Source: Narthecium ossifragum
Taxonomy: Eukaryota > Streptophyta > Magnoliopsida > Dioscoreales > Nartheciaceae
Assembly (NCBI GenBank): GCA_963920575.1
Contig: OY986970.1
Span: forward strand, 1,561,959-1,625,958
DNA: 64,000 nucleotides
Reading direction: 5' to 3'
Positions 1 to 12,700 of this stretch are shown in pieces. The position numbers were made by a program, and so were the translations under genes. The notes below the pieces were generated by a model. That model did no database searches and was not told the origin of the DNA. It saw only the letters and a program-made list of their open reading frames with translations. The number at the start of each line of letters is the position of its first letter. The stretch's first letter is position 1.

Positions 1-580
1 AATATTAATTACGTGTTTTGTTGACATAGATAATCGAAATGGATACGTATCACGTATTTGAGTGTATCGGGTGTGTATCGGTATCCGACACTATACTATA
101 CGCATTCAAATATAAAGTATCCTGTTCTACAGCTATTAATGACCCCCTTGATCGCTGTATCGACGTAATTCCTCCACGAATCATACGTCATTCCCACAAA
201 AACAAAACAAAGCCCACTCTTAAACGACTCTTTAATCTTTTTAAGAGAGGAGCGAGACTCTCGTGAGAGAATCCAATAGCATAGAAGTATAATAGAACCA
301 CTCTCCTTCCCTTCTCTCTCTCTCTCTGCGCTCATAGTATTCCATTCCTGCCTCTTTCCCACCATTGAGTCATTGATCATTAGCCACCGATCATATAAAG
401 GAGAAAGAGACGAGATGGGTGATCAAAAACGCTTCTTTTCACCAGCCATGTGCTCGTAGATGACGACAGAGGAGGAGAACAGGGCCCTTCTCCATGCCCA
501 TTTAGCCGGAAGACCAGTCCCGCCTCCCCTTTTCTTGTTTGTCATCCTAGTGTTCGTGTGTTTGTGATGGAGTCCTGGCG
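1..580. other. Upstream region of the CHUP1-like gene
   Basis: I see no gene here. The region is AT-rich up to about 180, then has a CT-rich stretch at about 299-330 that looks like plant promoter or 5' leader DNA. The short open frames on both strands resemble no protein I know. It probably holds the promoter and 5' UTR of the gene that starts at 581. Confidence 0.5.
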
Positions 581-3348
581 ATGGAGTCAGAGTTGGTGCG
601 AGCTAGGAGGGATGTGATGAAGCCTTTGCTTCTCAAGCTAGCTGCAGTTCTGGTCATCTCGGCCGCCGGGTTCCTCGTTTCCCTTCTCCGGCCTAAGCCC
701 CGGCGGTGGCCTCCTCTGCCCCCGCCCCCTACCGTAGGTAAAGGTAATCACTTTTTAACATGATGATTTCAGATGGTTTATTACGTTTCGAGGTGTGCCC
801 ATGATTGGTTTTGATCCGATAGCAGGAGACGAGGTGGAGTCTGGTGGAAAGGCGGCGCCTTTGACCCCCGGTTGTGCGGCCGGTGGCCTCAAAGACGAAC
901 TCTTTGCTATGAAAAGCGTAAGAACTTTTGATCCTGGGACAGCTATTTTTGTTTTCTTCGATTAGAAAATTGTCTCGATTTGTCGGGCTTGTCGTGATCT
1001 TTATTGATTTTGGGTATTCTTATTTTGAAATCATAGGAAGAAGAACTGGCGAAGATCATTAATGGCACCATCACTCCTATCGCTGAGAGTTCCGGCGACG
1101 ATGATGAATTCCTCTTGCCGGAGTATAACCAGATAGTAACCAAAGGGTTCGAGTCAGCGGGCGAAGAACCGGAGATCAACCAGACGATCCCCAGGATAGT
1201 TTTATCGGATTACAAAAAGGAGATCGCGATGGAGCAAGAGATCACAAGGCTTGGCCACTTGGTTTGGTCTCTCCGGGAGAGGGAGAGGAGCCTTGAGGTC
1301 CAATTGCTCGAGTACTATGGATTAAAAGAGCAGGACGAGGCTGTGAGAGAACTACAGAACCGGGTAAAGATCAACACGGTGGAGTCTCAGCTCCTCTCCA
1401 TGAAGCTTGAATCTTTGCAAGCGGAGAACCAGAGACTTCGGTCTCAGGCGGCCGATTCCTCGAAATTAAGCAACGAGCTGGAGGCTGCCAAGGCGAGGAT
1501 CAACCTTCTGAGAGGGATGGTGAAGTCTAATGGAGAGCAGGCAAAGGAAAAGATTGCTGCTATTACTCAGAAGATTGCCTTGTTGCAAGATCGCGAGAAG
1601 AACGATCCCGGAAATGAAACCGAAACCGTGGGGAAGATGGCTGAGTTGGAACATGAAGTTACGAGTCTTAGAACTGCAAATTCACAGCTGGTGATGGAGA
1701 ATTTGGAGTTGCGGCATATGTTGGAGGACACAAAGATGGCCAATTCTTCAGCTATTGAGAGTCCTGAGGTAATTCGCATGAGTTCTGTTAGATATTTCTC
1801 TTGGTTTAATCATGATTGATTGCTGCTTTCCTTTATAGCATGCATAGATCCTGATTTCATGGTTGTCTTTGTTTTTTTCTATCTTAAATACATGAGCAAC
1901 AGTCTTTAATTGATCAATTTGGTTACTGATAGTGATTTCCTTTGTACTAGTTTGTTAAATTTATGGAGAAGAAAATTAGCAATAGTGAACAGAAACACAG
2001 GACTCCGCAATTGGTTTCTCAAAAAATTTCGAAATCCTTAGCTTCTGAATTTTTCTAGAAAATTTCTTATCTGGCTTTGTGGTCTCATCTATGTTCAAAA
2101 TTTTTGTGTCGTTTCCTACAAATCAAACCTGGGTCTTTTCTGTTCCTCCATTTAACATTTTTTTTTTTTTGATAAATTGAGCCAAAAGGCTAAGAGATAC
2201 ATGACTCCACTCCTCATACATCAACCTCACTACCGGGTATTCACATGTCCGGCCACCCCTTGTTTGGCCCGACGTGCGAGGTCGTCCGTAACAGCATTTG
2301 CCTCACGAGGTATATGCATAAAAATGACTCCTCCCATGAGCGCAGACAGACTCCAAATCTTCCTAAGAAAGGGTTCCTCCATTTAACATGCTGACATGTT
2401 TCTTACACTTATTTGTGTACCTTTGCTGTGAAACACTTATGTTCCTCAATGATATTATTCAAGATGAGGGTTAATCTTGCGTTTCAATCACAGGCAGAAA
2501 GATTGGAAGCAGCGAATCGGCTGAGAGAAGAGAATGGGAAGCTGAAAATGGATATTGAGCAGCTTCAAACGGATCGTTATGCAGACGTCGAGGAGCTGGT
2601 CTATCTAAGGTGGATCAATGCTTGCCTCCGGTATGAGTTGAGGAATTGCGAGCCCCCTCCAGGGAAGACACTTGCAAGGGATCTAAGCAAGAAATTGAGC
2701 CCCATGTCAGAAGCGAAAGCCAAGCAACTCATACTCGAATATGCCAACTCTGGCATAGATGGAACAAACATAGATCTAATGGACTTTGATTCAGATGATT
2801 ATTCGATCTTTTCTGAAGCATCCAATGGCGACTTAGATACTTCCAGCAATGCCTTCTCCGGTACCAAGCAAACCACTTCTCGCAAATTGAAGTTTTTCAG
2901 CAAGCTTAAGAAGCTTGTACTGGGGAAAGCCCCTCTTGGCAACAGAGCTCTTTCAGTAGATAGATCTCCTAAGGGTGATACTTATTTGGAGAGAAGGCTC
3001 TCTACTTCATCTTGTTCGTCTGATGAGATGCTAGGAGGACGTTCGAACGAAAGCACTTATTCGTGCATCACAGCAGAGCATGCTCCTGCTGATCAACAGA
3101 AAAGAGCAGGTAATCATCAGAATTTCACTAGATACTCTTTGGATACACCGAGAACTACAAAGTCCGAGCTAGATGGAGCTAAAGGGCTGAAAGGCGAACG
3201 ATGTAAGAGTGATCTGACAACATTGTTTCGCAACCAGGGTGCCGATGTTCCTGAGAAAAGCAAGCTGAAGAAATTTGCAGAGGTTCTGAAGAGCTCCCAT
3301 GGCAAGCCTAAGTCACACAAGAGACCAGCATCACTCTCTCTTAGCTGA
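581..3348 (+). CDS. CHUP1-like coiled-coil membrane-anchored protein
   Basis: Four exons join in phase: 581-737, 826-917, 1037-1768 and 2494-3348, giving 611 residues. An N-terminal hydrophobic segment (about residues 14-36) is followed by a short basic, proline-rich stretch (PPLPPPP). A long Glu/Leu/Lys-rich coiled coil runs from about residue 105 to 345. Near residues 359-379 is the block VEELVYLRWINACLRYELRN, a hallmark of the CHUP1 / actin-binding (AR791-like) family. CHUP1 relatives tie organelles or microtubules to actin. This protein lacks the large proline-rich region and conserved C-terminal domain of true CHUP1 and ends in a Ser/Lys-rich tail, so its biochemical role is inferred only. 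The first ATG in frame with the hydrophobic anchor was chosen; an earlier ATG at 567 is in another frame. Intron 3 carries a LINE remnant. An AATAAA about 240 bases after the stop may be the poly(A) signal. Confidence 0.85.
2142..2389 (-). mobile_element. 5'-truncated LINE tail in intron 3 of the CHUP1-like gene
   Basis: A 17-base direct repeat (GTTCCTCCATTTAACAT, 2142-2158 and 2373-2389) flanks about 214 bases that begin with a poly-T run. This is a target-primed insertion in minus orientation. Read on the minus strand, the insert encodes the end of a plant LINE RNase H domain (HIPREANAVTDDLARRA), with the last catalytic Asp in AVTDDLA. It is far too short to be active. It is spliced out with the intron and probably has little effect on the gene. 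Confidence 0.85.
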
Positions 3349-3894
3349 TGCCTCTCTTTCTCTCTCTCAAGTAGAAAATTTTGGCTGATCCAGTTTAAAT
3401 AATCCCCAAAGATTGGTGTTATATAATTTGGCCAGCATTTGTAAAGGTGAATCGCTGGCTTTTATACCTGGATACATTGCTAAACTTGTAATGAATCAGA
3501 TATATTGAGTTTGTGGTATTATACTATAACTCCCATATTGAACTATATAGTTTCCTATTGTGTGATTAGCTCTTCTATAATATGATCAATAAAGGTTTAC
3601 GTTTTTAAGCTAAATCTTGGGTGAAAATTTTCATAGTTTTTAATCATGAATTTGCATCAATAATAGATCACAAACTATATTTTCTATGATTAGTCGCTAT
3701 TTATTTTGATCCAAAATTTAATGAGTTTATCTTGATAACAGACGCCTATTGTGTGGGGCCCAATCATGAATTGGCCATCAGCCGTCGATCCGCCTTAAAT
3801 CAACGGTCAAGATGCGCATTCGCCCATCAAAGAACTCCACCCGCTCCATCAAATCCTAACCGTCCACTCCCCCCTCTAAACCAACCCCAAACCC

Positions 3895-3929
3895 CTATAT
3901 AACTACCAACACTCCTTCCCGCGCTCCGA

Positions 3930-3968
<39 letters not shown>
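3895..3968 (+). promoter_or_regulatory. TATA box and CT-repeat leader of the PABP gene
   Basis: CTATATAA at 3895-3902 lies about 125 bases before the ATG. It is followed at 3932-3968 by an uninterrupted CT dinucleotide run, a common feature of plant core promoters and 5' leaders. Transcription would start near the run. The assignment rests on motif and position only. Confidence 0.45.
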
Positions 3969-3969
<1 letters not shown>

Positions 3970-4026
3970 AGATTTCAAGAAGATCGAAACCCTCGTCGCC
4001 GGTCGCCGGTCGCCGGAGAACCAGAG

Positions 4027-7000
4027 ATGGGTGAGAACGAGAAGGCCTCTGAGGAGGAAGCGGCGGAGGTGACGCAGCCGAAGACTTCTCTGTACGTTGG
4101 GGACCTCGACGCCGGTGTCACGGAGGTGGACCTCATGGCGACCTTCGCTGGAATCTCCTCCGCCCGAGTGTGCCGCGACGCCAGAACCGGCGCCTCCTTA
4201 CGTTACGCCTACGTTAACTTCTCCTCCAACTCTCTCGGTACCCCTCATCTCATTCTGAAACCCATCTCTTTGGTTTGTCGATTTCTTTAGCTTCATCGGA
4301 ATCTCTCCTATCGAGGGTTTGATCTTATCTTAGCGATCAGGGATTTGGGCATTAGGGTTTGTATCGTACTCTTCTCATGAATCTTATTGTTCTATTTTCT
4401 GTTCCCTTTGGTAAATGATTTGGGTATCGGGGTTGTATCGTATTCCTATTTCTGATTTAAGATTGAGAATCTATGGTGCCTCTTTGATTTTTTAGCAGTA
4501 CTTTTCTATATGTTTGTTTTCTCTCAATCAGCGGAGAAGGCTCTCAATGAAATGAATCACGCATTCTTAAAAGGAAAGCCCATGAGGATCATGTGGTCAC
4601 ATCGCGACCCTCACTCAAGAAAGACCGGCCTCGGCAATCTCTTCGTAAAAGTATGGAGCCGTTTCTATTTCTACCTCTTTTTATTTTGTTCTTGATAAAA
4701 TTTGGGTGGTTTTTCCTGAGTTCTTTTAAACTCAAAACTTCTTTGAAACCAGAATCTGGATGGATGGATTGGTGGTGCAGAGCTGGAGGCTCTGTTTGCG
4801 TCATTTGGGACAGTAGTTTCTTGCAAGGTGGCATTGGATGATGAGGGGAAGAGCAAGGGTTTTGGGTTTGTGCAGATGGACTCTGAGGAGGCGTCTGTAT
4901 CAGCCATTGGAGCTCTTGATGGCAAGACATTGGATGGGGGGAGCAAGAAGCTGTGAGCTTTCTTTCATCTTCAGTAGTTTGGATTCTTGTAGTTTCATTT
5001 GGGTTTTTTCTTTGATGAAGACTATTGGTTATATGTTCTGATTTGATTTCCTGGTTCTTTTAGTTCCCTACGAGGGTTCTTTTTTTATTATTATTTTTCT
5101 TGCTCATTATCCAGGAATGTTATGATCAATCTGTTTCTATACTATTAGATGACTCTAGTTTATGGATATAATCGAGGGGTTTGCATTTCTAATCTACTCA
5201 ATGGTTCTTGTGAGCATCTTTTTCAGTCTAATTTCTGAGTTTGCATCTATATTTTTATTTGTGAGCGTTTTATTGTTTTAATTTTGGTGTTGGATTTACT
5301 CATTTGTTGACCATAATCTAAGGCTAAATCTTGTTCTGTTATGGGATGATGAGTGGCCTTTATCTTAACAGTTCATCTCTATGCTTTTGAGTTTTATCCA
5401 TTTTGTTTTCTTAATTTGGTTGCATGCATGATTCATACCTCGTTTTTGGTTCTATACTTTTCATGGTTGTCAGTTATGTATCAAAGTTTGTCAAAAGAAA
5501 TGAAAGGCAAGTGAGACCTGAAGTGCAACCTCAAATGCCCCAATTCAGCAACCTGTACATAAAGAATCTAGATCCTGACATCACAGAGGATATTCTACAA
5601 GGCAAATTCTCTGAATTTGGTAAAGTCAACAGTGCTGTTATCATGAAAGATGATCTTGGCACATCAAGAGGCTTTGGATTTGTTAGCTTTGAGTTGCCAG
5701 AACATGCCAAGAAGGCCTTGGATGCCATGAGTGGTTCACAGCTAGGTAAAATTCCTTGTTAGTTCCTCTTTGTATGGAATTTTCCTTCTGTGGTTGCTCA
5801 AGGAGGCGCCCAGAATGTCAAGTAACATTATGAAAATGATTCCAGGATCAAAGACCATATATGTAGGACCAGCACAGAAAAAAGCTGAACGTGGAAGGAT
5901 GCTAAAGCAGCAGTTCACAAATGGACATGACCAACATCTTCAAACGCTTCAGGTAGTTCAGGTAAAGTGTATCCTGAATCACTTTCTGCTTGTTGTCTGA
6001 GAGGATTTTGGATATACTAACCACTCATGATCACCTTGTTTCCTAGAGCTCCGATGTTTTCGTGAAGAATCTTGATGGCTTGGTCAATGAGAAGAAGCTG
6101 CTCGAGCATTTTTCTGCATGTGGAAAAATTCTTTCAAGCAAAGTAATGTATGGAGCAAATGGACTGCATAAGGGATTTGGCTTCATCCGCTTCTCCTCTC
6201 ATGAGGAAGCAAAGCAGGCTGTGGCGACTTTTAATGGTAACCAAATCCTACATTCTGCTACTCTATCGAGTTTATCAAACTCTTCAGGCGAATTTTCTCG
6301 CTAAACTCCTCTTATCCAGGGACCATGCTCAATAAGAAGTGCCTGTATGTGGCAATCACCCAGTCCAAAGATGAACGCCTTAAGTCTCTGAAGCAAAGTA
6401 TTGTACCCAGATACTCATCATGTAAACCCCGGCCATTCTTGTTTCAGCCAACTGGGCTGGGTCGTTTTTTCAGTAATCAGGCTCAGTTTATCAAGAATCC
6501 AGGTTTCCAGTTTGTATCTCACCCAGTGGTAGGCATTGATCCATCTGTCATGTTCTATCCCAATTTGTTGTTGTTGGCTTGAAATGTTGAGAACTGTGGA
6601 CTTCCTCTGGTAAAAACTGATCTGCTGTCCTTTTTGCATGCAGCTGACTGGAAGTGAACAATCTGCGAATCCTCAGAATTACTATGAAGCTCCGAAGTTA
6701 TTCAGCTCTCCATTTCAGCAGATTACAAATGTTCTATCTGGGAATTCTTACAGTCATGAAGCTCTACAATTGTATAGGTCACCGATGCAGCTGAATGGAA
6801 ATGGCCAATCTGGTTACTATGAAGCTCCAAACTCCTTCAGCAGTTCTGCCGGGCCAACTTTTCACCTATCAGAGGCATGGAAAAGAGCTTTTGCAGAAGT
6901 AGATCCTCGTCGGCAGAAGCAAATGCTTGCAATTCTGCTCTACCCACTTGTTCAGAGACTTGAGGTGACTACTTCTACTCCGTTGAGTAATCATTTTCCT

Positions 7001-7224
7001 ACTCTCATTTTTACCATGTACTTAATGTGAATTTGTATATGAAGCCTGAGCATGCCTCGAGGATCACAGACATACTGTTGGACATGAGTACCACTGAACT
7101 GCGAAACATCCTGATGAGTCCGAAGGTGCTAGATCAGAAAGTCAGAGAGGCAACCCATTGTCTGAACGGACGAAAGGGTAAGGCTGCTGCCACTGCATGT
7201 GCTGTTGAAGAGCTAGCTGTGTGA
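4027..7224 (+). CDS. Polyadenylate-binding protein (four RRMs plus MLLE domain)
   Basis: Nine exons keep phase: 4027-4237, 4532-4650, 4753-4952, 5474-5745, 5846-5961, 6047-6236, 6320-6528, 6644-6964 and 7045-7224, for 605 residues. RRM1 spans about residues 20-97 ([16 protein letters not shown]). RRM2 spans about 105-185 ([16 protein letters not shown]), RRM3 about 205-280 ([16 protein letters not shown]) and RRM4 about 305-380 ([16 protein letters not shown]). A Gln/Asn/Ser-rich linker leads to a C-terminal PABC/MLLE domain (RITDILLDM). The protein binds mRNA poly(A) tails in the cytoplasm, and through MLLE it recruits PAM2-motif partners to control translation and decay. The linker is short and the RNP motif of RRM1 departs from the usual GYGYVNF, so this looks like a divergent paralogue. 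I cannot assign a PAB number. Confidence 0.92.
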
Positions 7225-9750
7225 CGAGCAAGATTTTTTTGGTCATTGTTCTTTCCTTTGGCTTCTGTAAGATGCAGAATTGTTCTCTTTGATGTCTGCT
7301 TCTTTCTTTGTGATCCAGTATGTTGATAGGACTATGCAAAATGTAAAGTAGTTTTGATCTGTTAGGCTCAGACTGATAGATATGCTTGCCTTGTATTGGT
7401 TCTGTTGAGTGTAATAACGATGGGCCGGGCTACATTTGATTGATCAACTGCAGCTTCACCGATCCAGCAAGGTTAGCATCATTCTTCTTCTAGCTGTGAA
7501 TTTTGAAGTGCATTGCTTTCTGTTAGCTTGGAAGGACAAGCTTTATGCTGCTAATCAGAACCCAGAGGTGTCTCCCTAATCAGGATTTATTTCAGGATAG
7601 CAAAATTTTGTTTTGAACTCTTGAGTATTGTGCATAAAAATATCCACTGCTTCTCTTCAAGATTTATCTTCAGCAGAACTGGATTTCCGCTTTGATAATG
7701 TAGATCCAGAAGAGCTGGTCATGTTAAGAATAAAATTCCGAAAGTCTTTCCTCATGACAGAAATTTTTACATCATGCAACTGAGCATCAGAATTCATCTT
7801 CTAATGTAATCTCTGCTAAATTGGTCATCGTATAGACTGCATTTTTTTGTCTTGTCAGCAGTATGAGTATCAACAGAACAGTTATCTTAAAGGGAAGCTC
7901 CGTAAAACTTATGTTCAGAAGCTCTGCTTATTAGTTGTTTTCTCAGCATATACAAACTAATTATCCTCTTGCGGAGCGAATTGGAATTATATAAGTGGCC
8001 TGGTTTTCAACTCTCATGCATGAAGCCAAATAGAACAGTTGAATCATTAAAACGCAGCACAACTGGATAGCCAAAGCAAAGCTCCAGCCTTCGGTAATGG
8101 CGACACAACTGTCTTGCAGTGTAGGCCCATCATGGCAAGGCCCACCGAGCCCATGTAAATATGAAGACTCAAGACTACAAAATACAAACCGTCTCTTCCA
8201 TGGGCCAATGGTGGTGTAATGGGCTGACCCACAGCAATGAACGTGGCCGGCAATAATAATGGCCTTTTTTCTTTTATTTTGGCTTATAGTTGAGCCTTAT
8301 AATAGTGTCCCTTAAAAAAGGCAGCAAGAGTCCAAACCTTTCCTATAACGGAGCGGGTTCAAGCTGATGCAAGTAACTTAATACCATGGGTGTAGGACAG
8401 CTCAAAAGGGCACATTAGAACAGAAGGGTATAGCTATGAGTACAATGAAGAAGAGGGCCCAGTCTCCTCTCCTCCATCTGTAAGGCTGTTGATGAGTAGC
8501 TTTCCACATTACCTCCAGCAGCCTACTGCCTTCACTTCATGCCAAACCATCTCTGCCTTCCCTTCCGTCCAACCACCGAAGCGCGTTTGGTTGTATGGTA
8601 GTATGTATGTTCCGGATTAATGAAATTTTAAATTAAGTAAAAATAAGAATAAATCAGTAATGATTATTTAGAATAGGAAAAAACGTTATGATATAAAAGA
8701 TGGAATATGAATAGATATAGTTTACTTATATTTTCAAATTCATGAGTATTAAGCTTCTCATTTATATTTTCGATTATAATTTTTAATATATAGATGCATT
8801 AATGTTTGTGCCACAAATATATTATAATATATAGAATATACTATATCATGTAATACATATTAAATAATATAATATAACATATAAAAGGTATTATATATTA
8901 TATACAATACAATATATAAAATATAATATATATTCTCGACTATATCATATTTTAAAAAATAATATATTAATTTAATTTAATGATACCTCTGATGTTGTAC
9001 CGATTAACATCAATATTCCTAAGTCAATTATGTCATGAATGTGTGTCTCAGAATCCATGTCATATCTCGAAAATCATGATTTAATAAAATTAAAATATTT
9101 TTTTACTCATATCTATGTAAAGATAAATTCAAAACTTAATTAGTTATTTAATAAAATTCTCGATTCCCACCTTAACCCCAATTCCAAGAGCGAGGATAAC
9201 TTTGATGGGTTAGGAAACATTGTAAAAGAACGATATGATGGTAACAGTTATAAGCAAGATGCTTACTGGCTTACAAATCACTAATAAAAGCCTATTTTGG
9301 TGCTTACAAGGACCAAAAAAAAGAACACTACAATAGGTCAAGCCTTATAAACTATGTTTCTTAACCAAATGGTATCCAATCTTTTGCCAGCCAAGGGTTT
9401 GCCCTGTGTAGCTTCTACCTTCTTGCTTTGAATTTTGCCTATGGTGGTCTCCAGAAATAAGCAGAGACTGGGTTGTAGAATATCCCAATGCTCAACAACC
9501 ATCTATGGTTCTACCAAACTGTCTAATACATAGCTTCTATGTACATAAGTAGCTTCTTCTTCTTCTTCTTCTTCTTCTCTTGCAGCCTATATGGGTAACC
9601 TCTGACCAATAAGTGTGTCATAACTCTTGCAACATCACGATCAGCCAGAAGAAAAATCCTCCAAATCTTTGCTTTGTAAAGCTGACATGAAAACTTAGAA
9701 TCTGTATCGAGATGTATAAAGTATGTATTCTTTTTTAGGTTTCCTGCAGG
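7225..9750. other. PABP 3' region and gene-poor AT-rich spacer
   Basis: I find no convincing gene. The first few hundred bases should be the 3' UTR of the PABP gene. From about 8600 to 9180 the DNA is very AT-rich, with many TATA/ATAT words. A TTC trinucleotide repeat lies at 9553-9578. Short open frames here have no recognisable domains. Confidence 0.5.
9553..9578. repeat. TTC microsatellite
   Basis: Eight or so uninterrupted CTT/TTC trinucleotides lie in the 3' flank of the minus-strand beta-galactosidase gene. This is a simple repeat with no coding role seen. Confidence 0.9.
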
Positions 9751-9753
9751 CAA

Positions 9754-12700
9754 TTAACCACAGATGGCCTCCACTGCGACTCTCTTCATTGTTCCTGGAC
9801 AGGGGTCTCCTCCAAAAACTTCAGGAACAACAGATACTGCGCATGCTTGCTCGCCGATACAATTCTGCAATAAACAAGTCCAGACTTGGTTCATTAAGGC
9901 CTTAGAAGAAATCTAGACTTATGAGTCATGCAACAACCGAACCTAACAGTTGAACCTGACAGCATTTTGCCAGCTAAGTCTATACAGCATGACAGGAGCT
10001 ATTTGCATGTTCGAAAGACCTACCTTTTCGAAAATGTCATATGATTCATGGGCATGGCAGGCGCCTTCTGAAAAACCGCCACAGATTCCTTGAGGAGTCC
10101 CAAAACTAGCAAATTTTATATTTGTGATCTTCTTTCCAGCATCACAAGTTAGATGGACTTTCGCTTTGCCATAGTCTTTTGTACGCCAATTACTCATTGA
10201 AGGTTGCCACTCAGAAACATCAGCACAGGCGCTGCCTATGGTTCTCCTTACCATGGACATTCCAGTAGGGTCCCCGCCCCATTCCTCGAACACAACCAAA
10301 AGATTCCCTGTTGGGTTTAACCACGAACGAGGAACATGGTACCTGGGAATAATCATAATCATCCTTCAGCTACCTTCATGGACGATATTATAACTGCATT
10401 TTTGAATTCTATCAGCGAGGAGAAGTCACCTACCATCTTTGAGAAGCCTCTCCACAATTTGACTGACATTTCGTCTCATCATATTTTCCACGGTAATCAC
10501 AAGCATTGCAAGTACCAGAGGCTTTATATCCAGGCCAGTAGCGGCCAATGCTTTGTCCATTAATCCACACTTCACCCTTTCCCATGGTGCCCATATCTAA
10601 AGCCAATGGCCCATTCCCGTCTGGTGCATTGAAGAAGGCCTGAAGGAAACCAATAAAAGAAGGTAAAATTTGCTGCAACCGGTTTCACTTTTATAAGCAA
10701 AAGATAAACTGCGCCAACTAAGAACACATTAGCATGATAAGTGGATTATATGGATAGTCCTCACCTTGTACCATATTAGGGGCTGGCTTTTCCAAGCATC
10801 TCCCCACTCCACAGATGAGCTTCCACTAAGTGAATGAAGTTTCAAAGACTCACCTTTCAAACCGATCTGCACGAGAACATATTGATTATCAAGCTGCTAG
10901 GTCTAATTTAGAGGTACGGTCATAAAAATGTTAGGAACACCTGCCTGGTAAGTCCATTTCTGCCACGTGAGATCTCTTCTTCCTTCATTGAGACCATTCA
11001 GTGTAACTGGACCAAGAACCCCTGCATTCCATGTCTCAAAGTGCTCCCCAACATTCTGATCCACATAAAAAAATGCATCAGCATGTTGTTATTACTTTTT
11101 TCATAAATAAGATTCTTGATATCACTGAAAAATCAAATGAAGGATTCAATAAACTAACCGGGAGCCCAACAGCTATACTTAAAATGGAAATCCTATTGCT
11201 GCCTGCCCACAGCTTCACGTTCCCAGAGTATGTGATTTTAGGATCCTCCACGCTACCATATGCAGTTCCTGCAGAACAAGAGAGAAATTTTAAGAGACAA
11301 GGAATGGGAACACTATCGTAGGATTTCATTAGGCAGTGTCACTTGATACTAGAACCACAGCAACGAACCTGCTAGTTGTCCATTAATGTAAACATGCAAA
11401 GAATGACCAGCTGATAACACTGTAAGAACAGGATACTGTCCATTCTTCAAGAATTGTTCATCTTGGCTTATGTCAACACTGAAAACGGAAACGATGTAGT
11501 CAGAGGTAGAACAGAGGTCATAAGTCACAGCATAATGATAATCTTAGAACAAATGCATGAAACTGGGGGAATATCACAAGATACTCACTATGTCGTGTAC
11601 CAAAGATAATCTGTTTGATCTCTCGTCACATTTATCTGCTCCAACAAACCAACGGTTGTGAATGAATCGTCATGAAAGGTATTAATGTCCTCATTATATG
11701 AAACCCAAGGAAAGCCTCCTACTCCTTCCATATTCATCAGCGAGGTCTGCACTCCTACCTGCTTATAAGCACAAAGCCATGCAAGTTAGTCCTGAAATGT
11801 TTGCCTATAGAATGGCAAGTCAAGGTAAGAAAAATTTCCAAGCTCGGAGATGATTCTTTGTTTGATATGAGGAAAACCGCAAGATAGTAAGTCATGAGGA
11901 ACAATAAAGTTTATGATTGGCCAATAGAACTGCTAGTGAATGCGGGAATTGTTTTAATAAGAATAAAAAATGCTTTATATCACAGTGAAGAGAGAAGCAA
12001 CAATCGGTTTGAAAAATTTAATGGCTCGAAGGATTCTGACTAATTTGTATCTCTTATTTGGAAATGATTGTAACTGATTGGCTGCAATATAGTAATTCAT
12101 TGAGAGAAGAAGGCAACTATAGTGCAGCAAAATTTTACTCTGCAGTGAACAACATTTAAGTAAGAACCAGCCCTATGTTCAAAATCTTTCTCACCCTTGC
12201 AGTGTTGAAAACTGTGGTCTTGCAGTCAGGAAGGATGCTGATAGACCAAGGAGGAAGATCATAGTGCATGCCGTTGAAGGCTACTTTTGCATATGAGCCC
12301 GAGTCATAGTTGGCGAGAAATGCAGCACACGATCCTATACTCGACTGGAAAACATGTGACTGAACAAAAAATGCAACTAGTTAGCAACAGACCAACATCT
12401 TTATAAATATGAACAAATTGACAGAAAGACCTAGGAATTTATACCTCTTGATAGTTTCCAATCGACGTGACAACAGGATCACCAGAAACCAATGCTGGTT
12501 CACACATCTTGATGGCTCTATGCAAGTCTTTCAAGTGGCCCGACTTTGGTTGCCTAGGGAGACCTGCAAAATACATAACTCAGAAAATAGCAAGCCAGGG
12601 ATATATGATGACAGGACACGTAGTCTAGTTTAACAAATTAAAGTGGTGTCATATAGGACTTGGTGAACAAATTTGAAAGACTTGTTGGAAAACTTGTACA

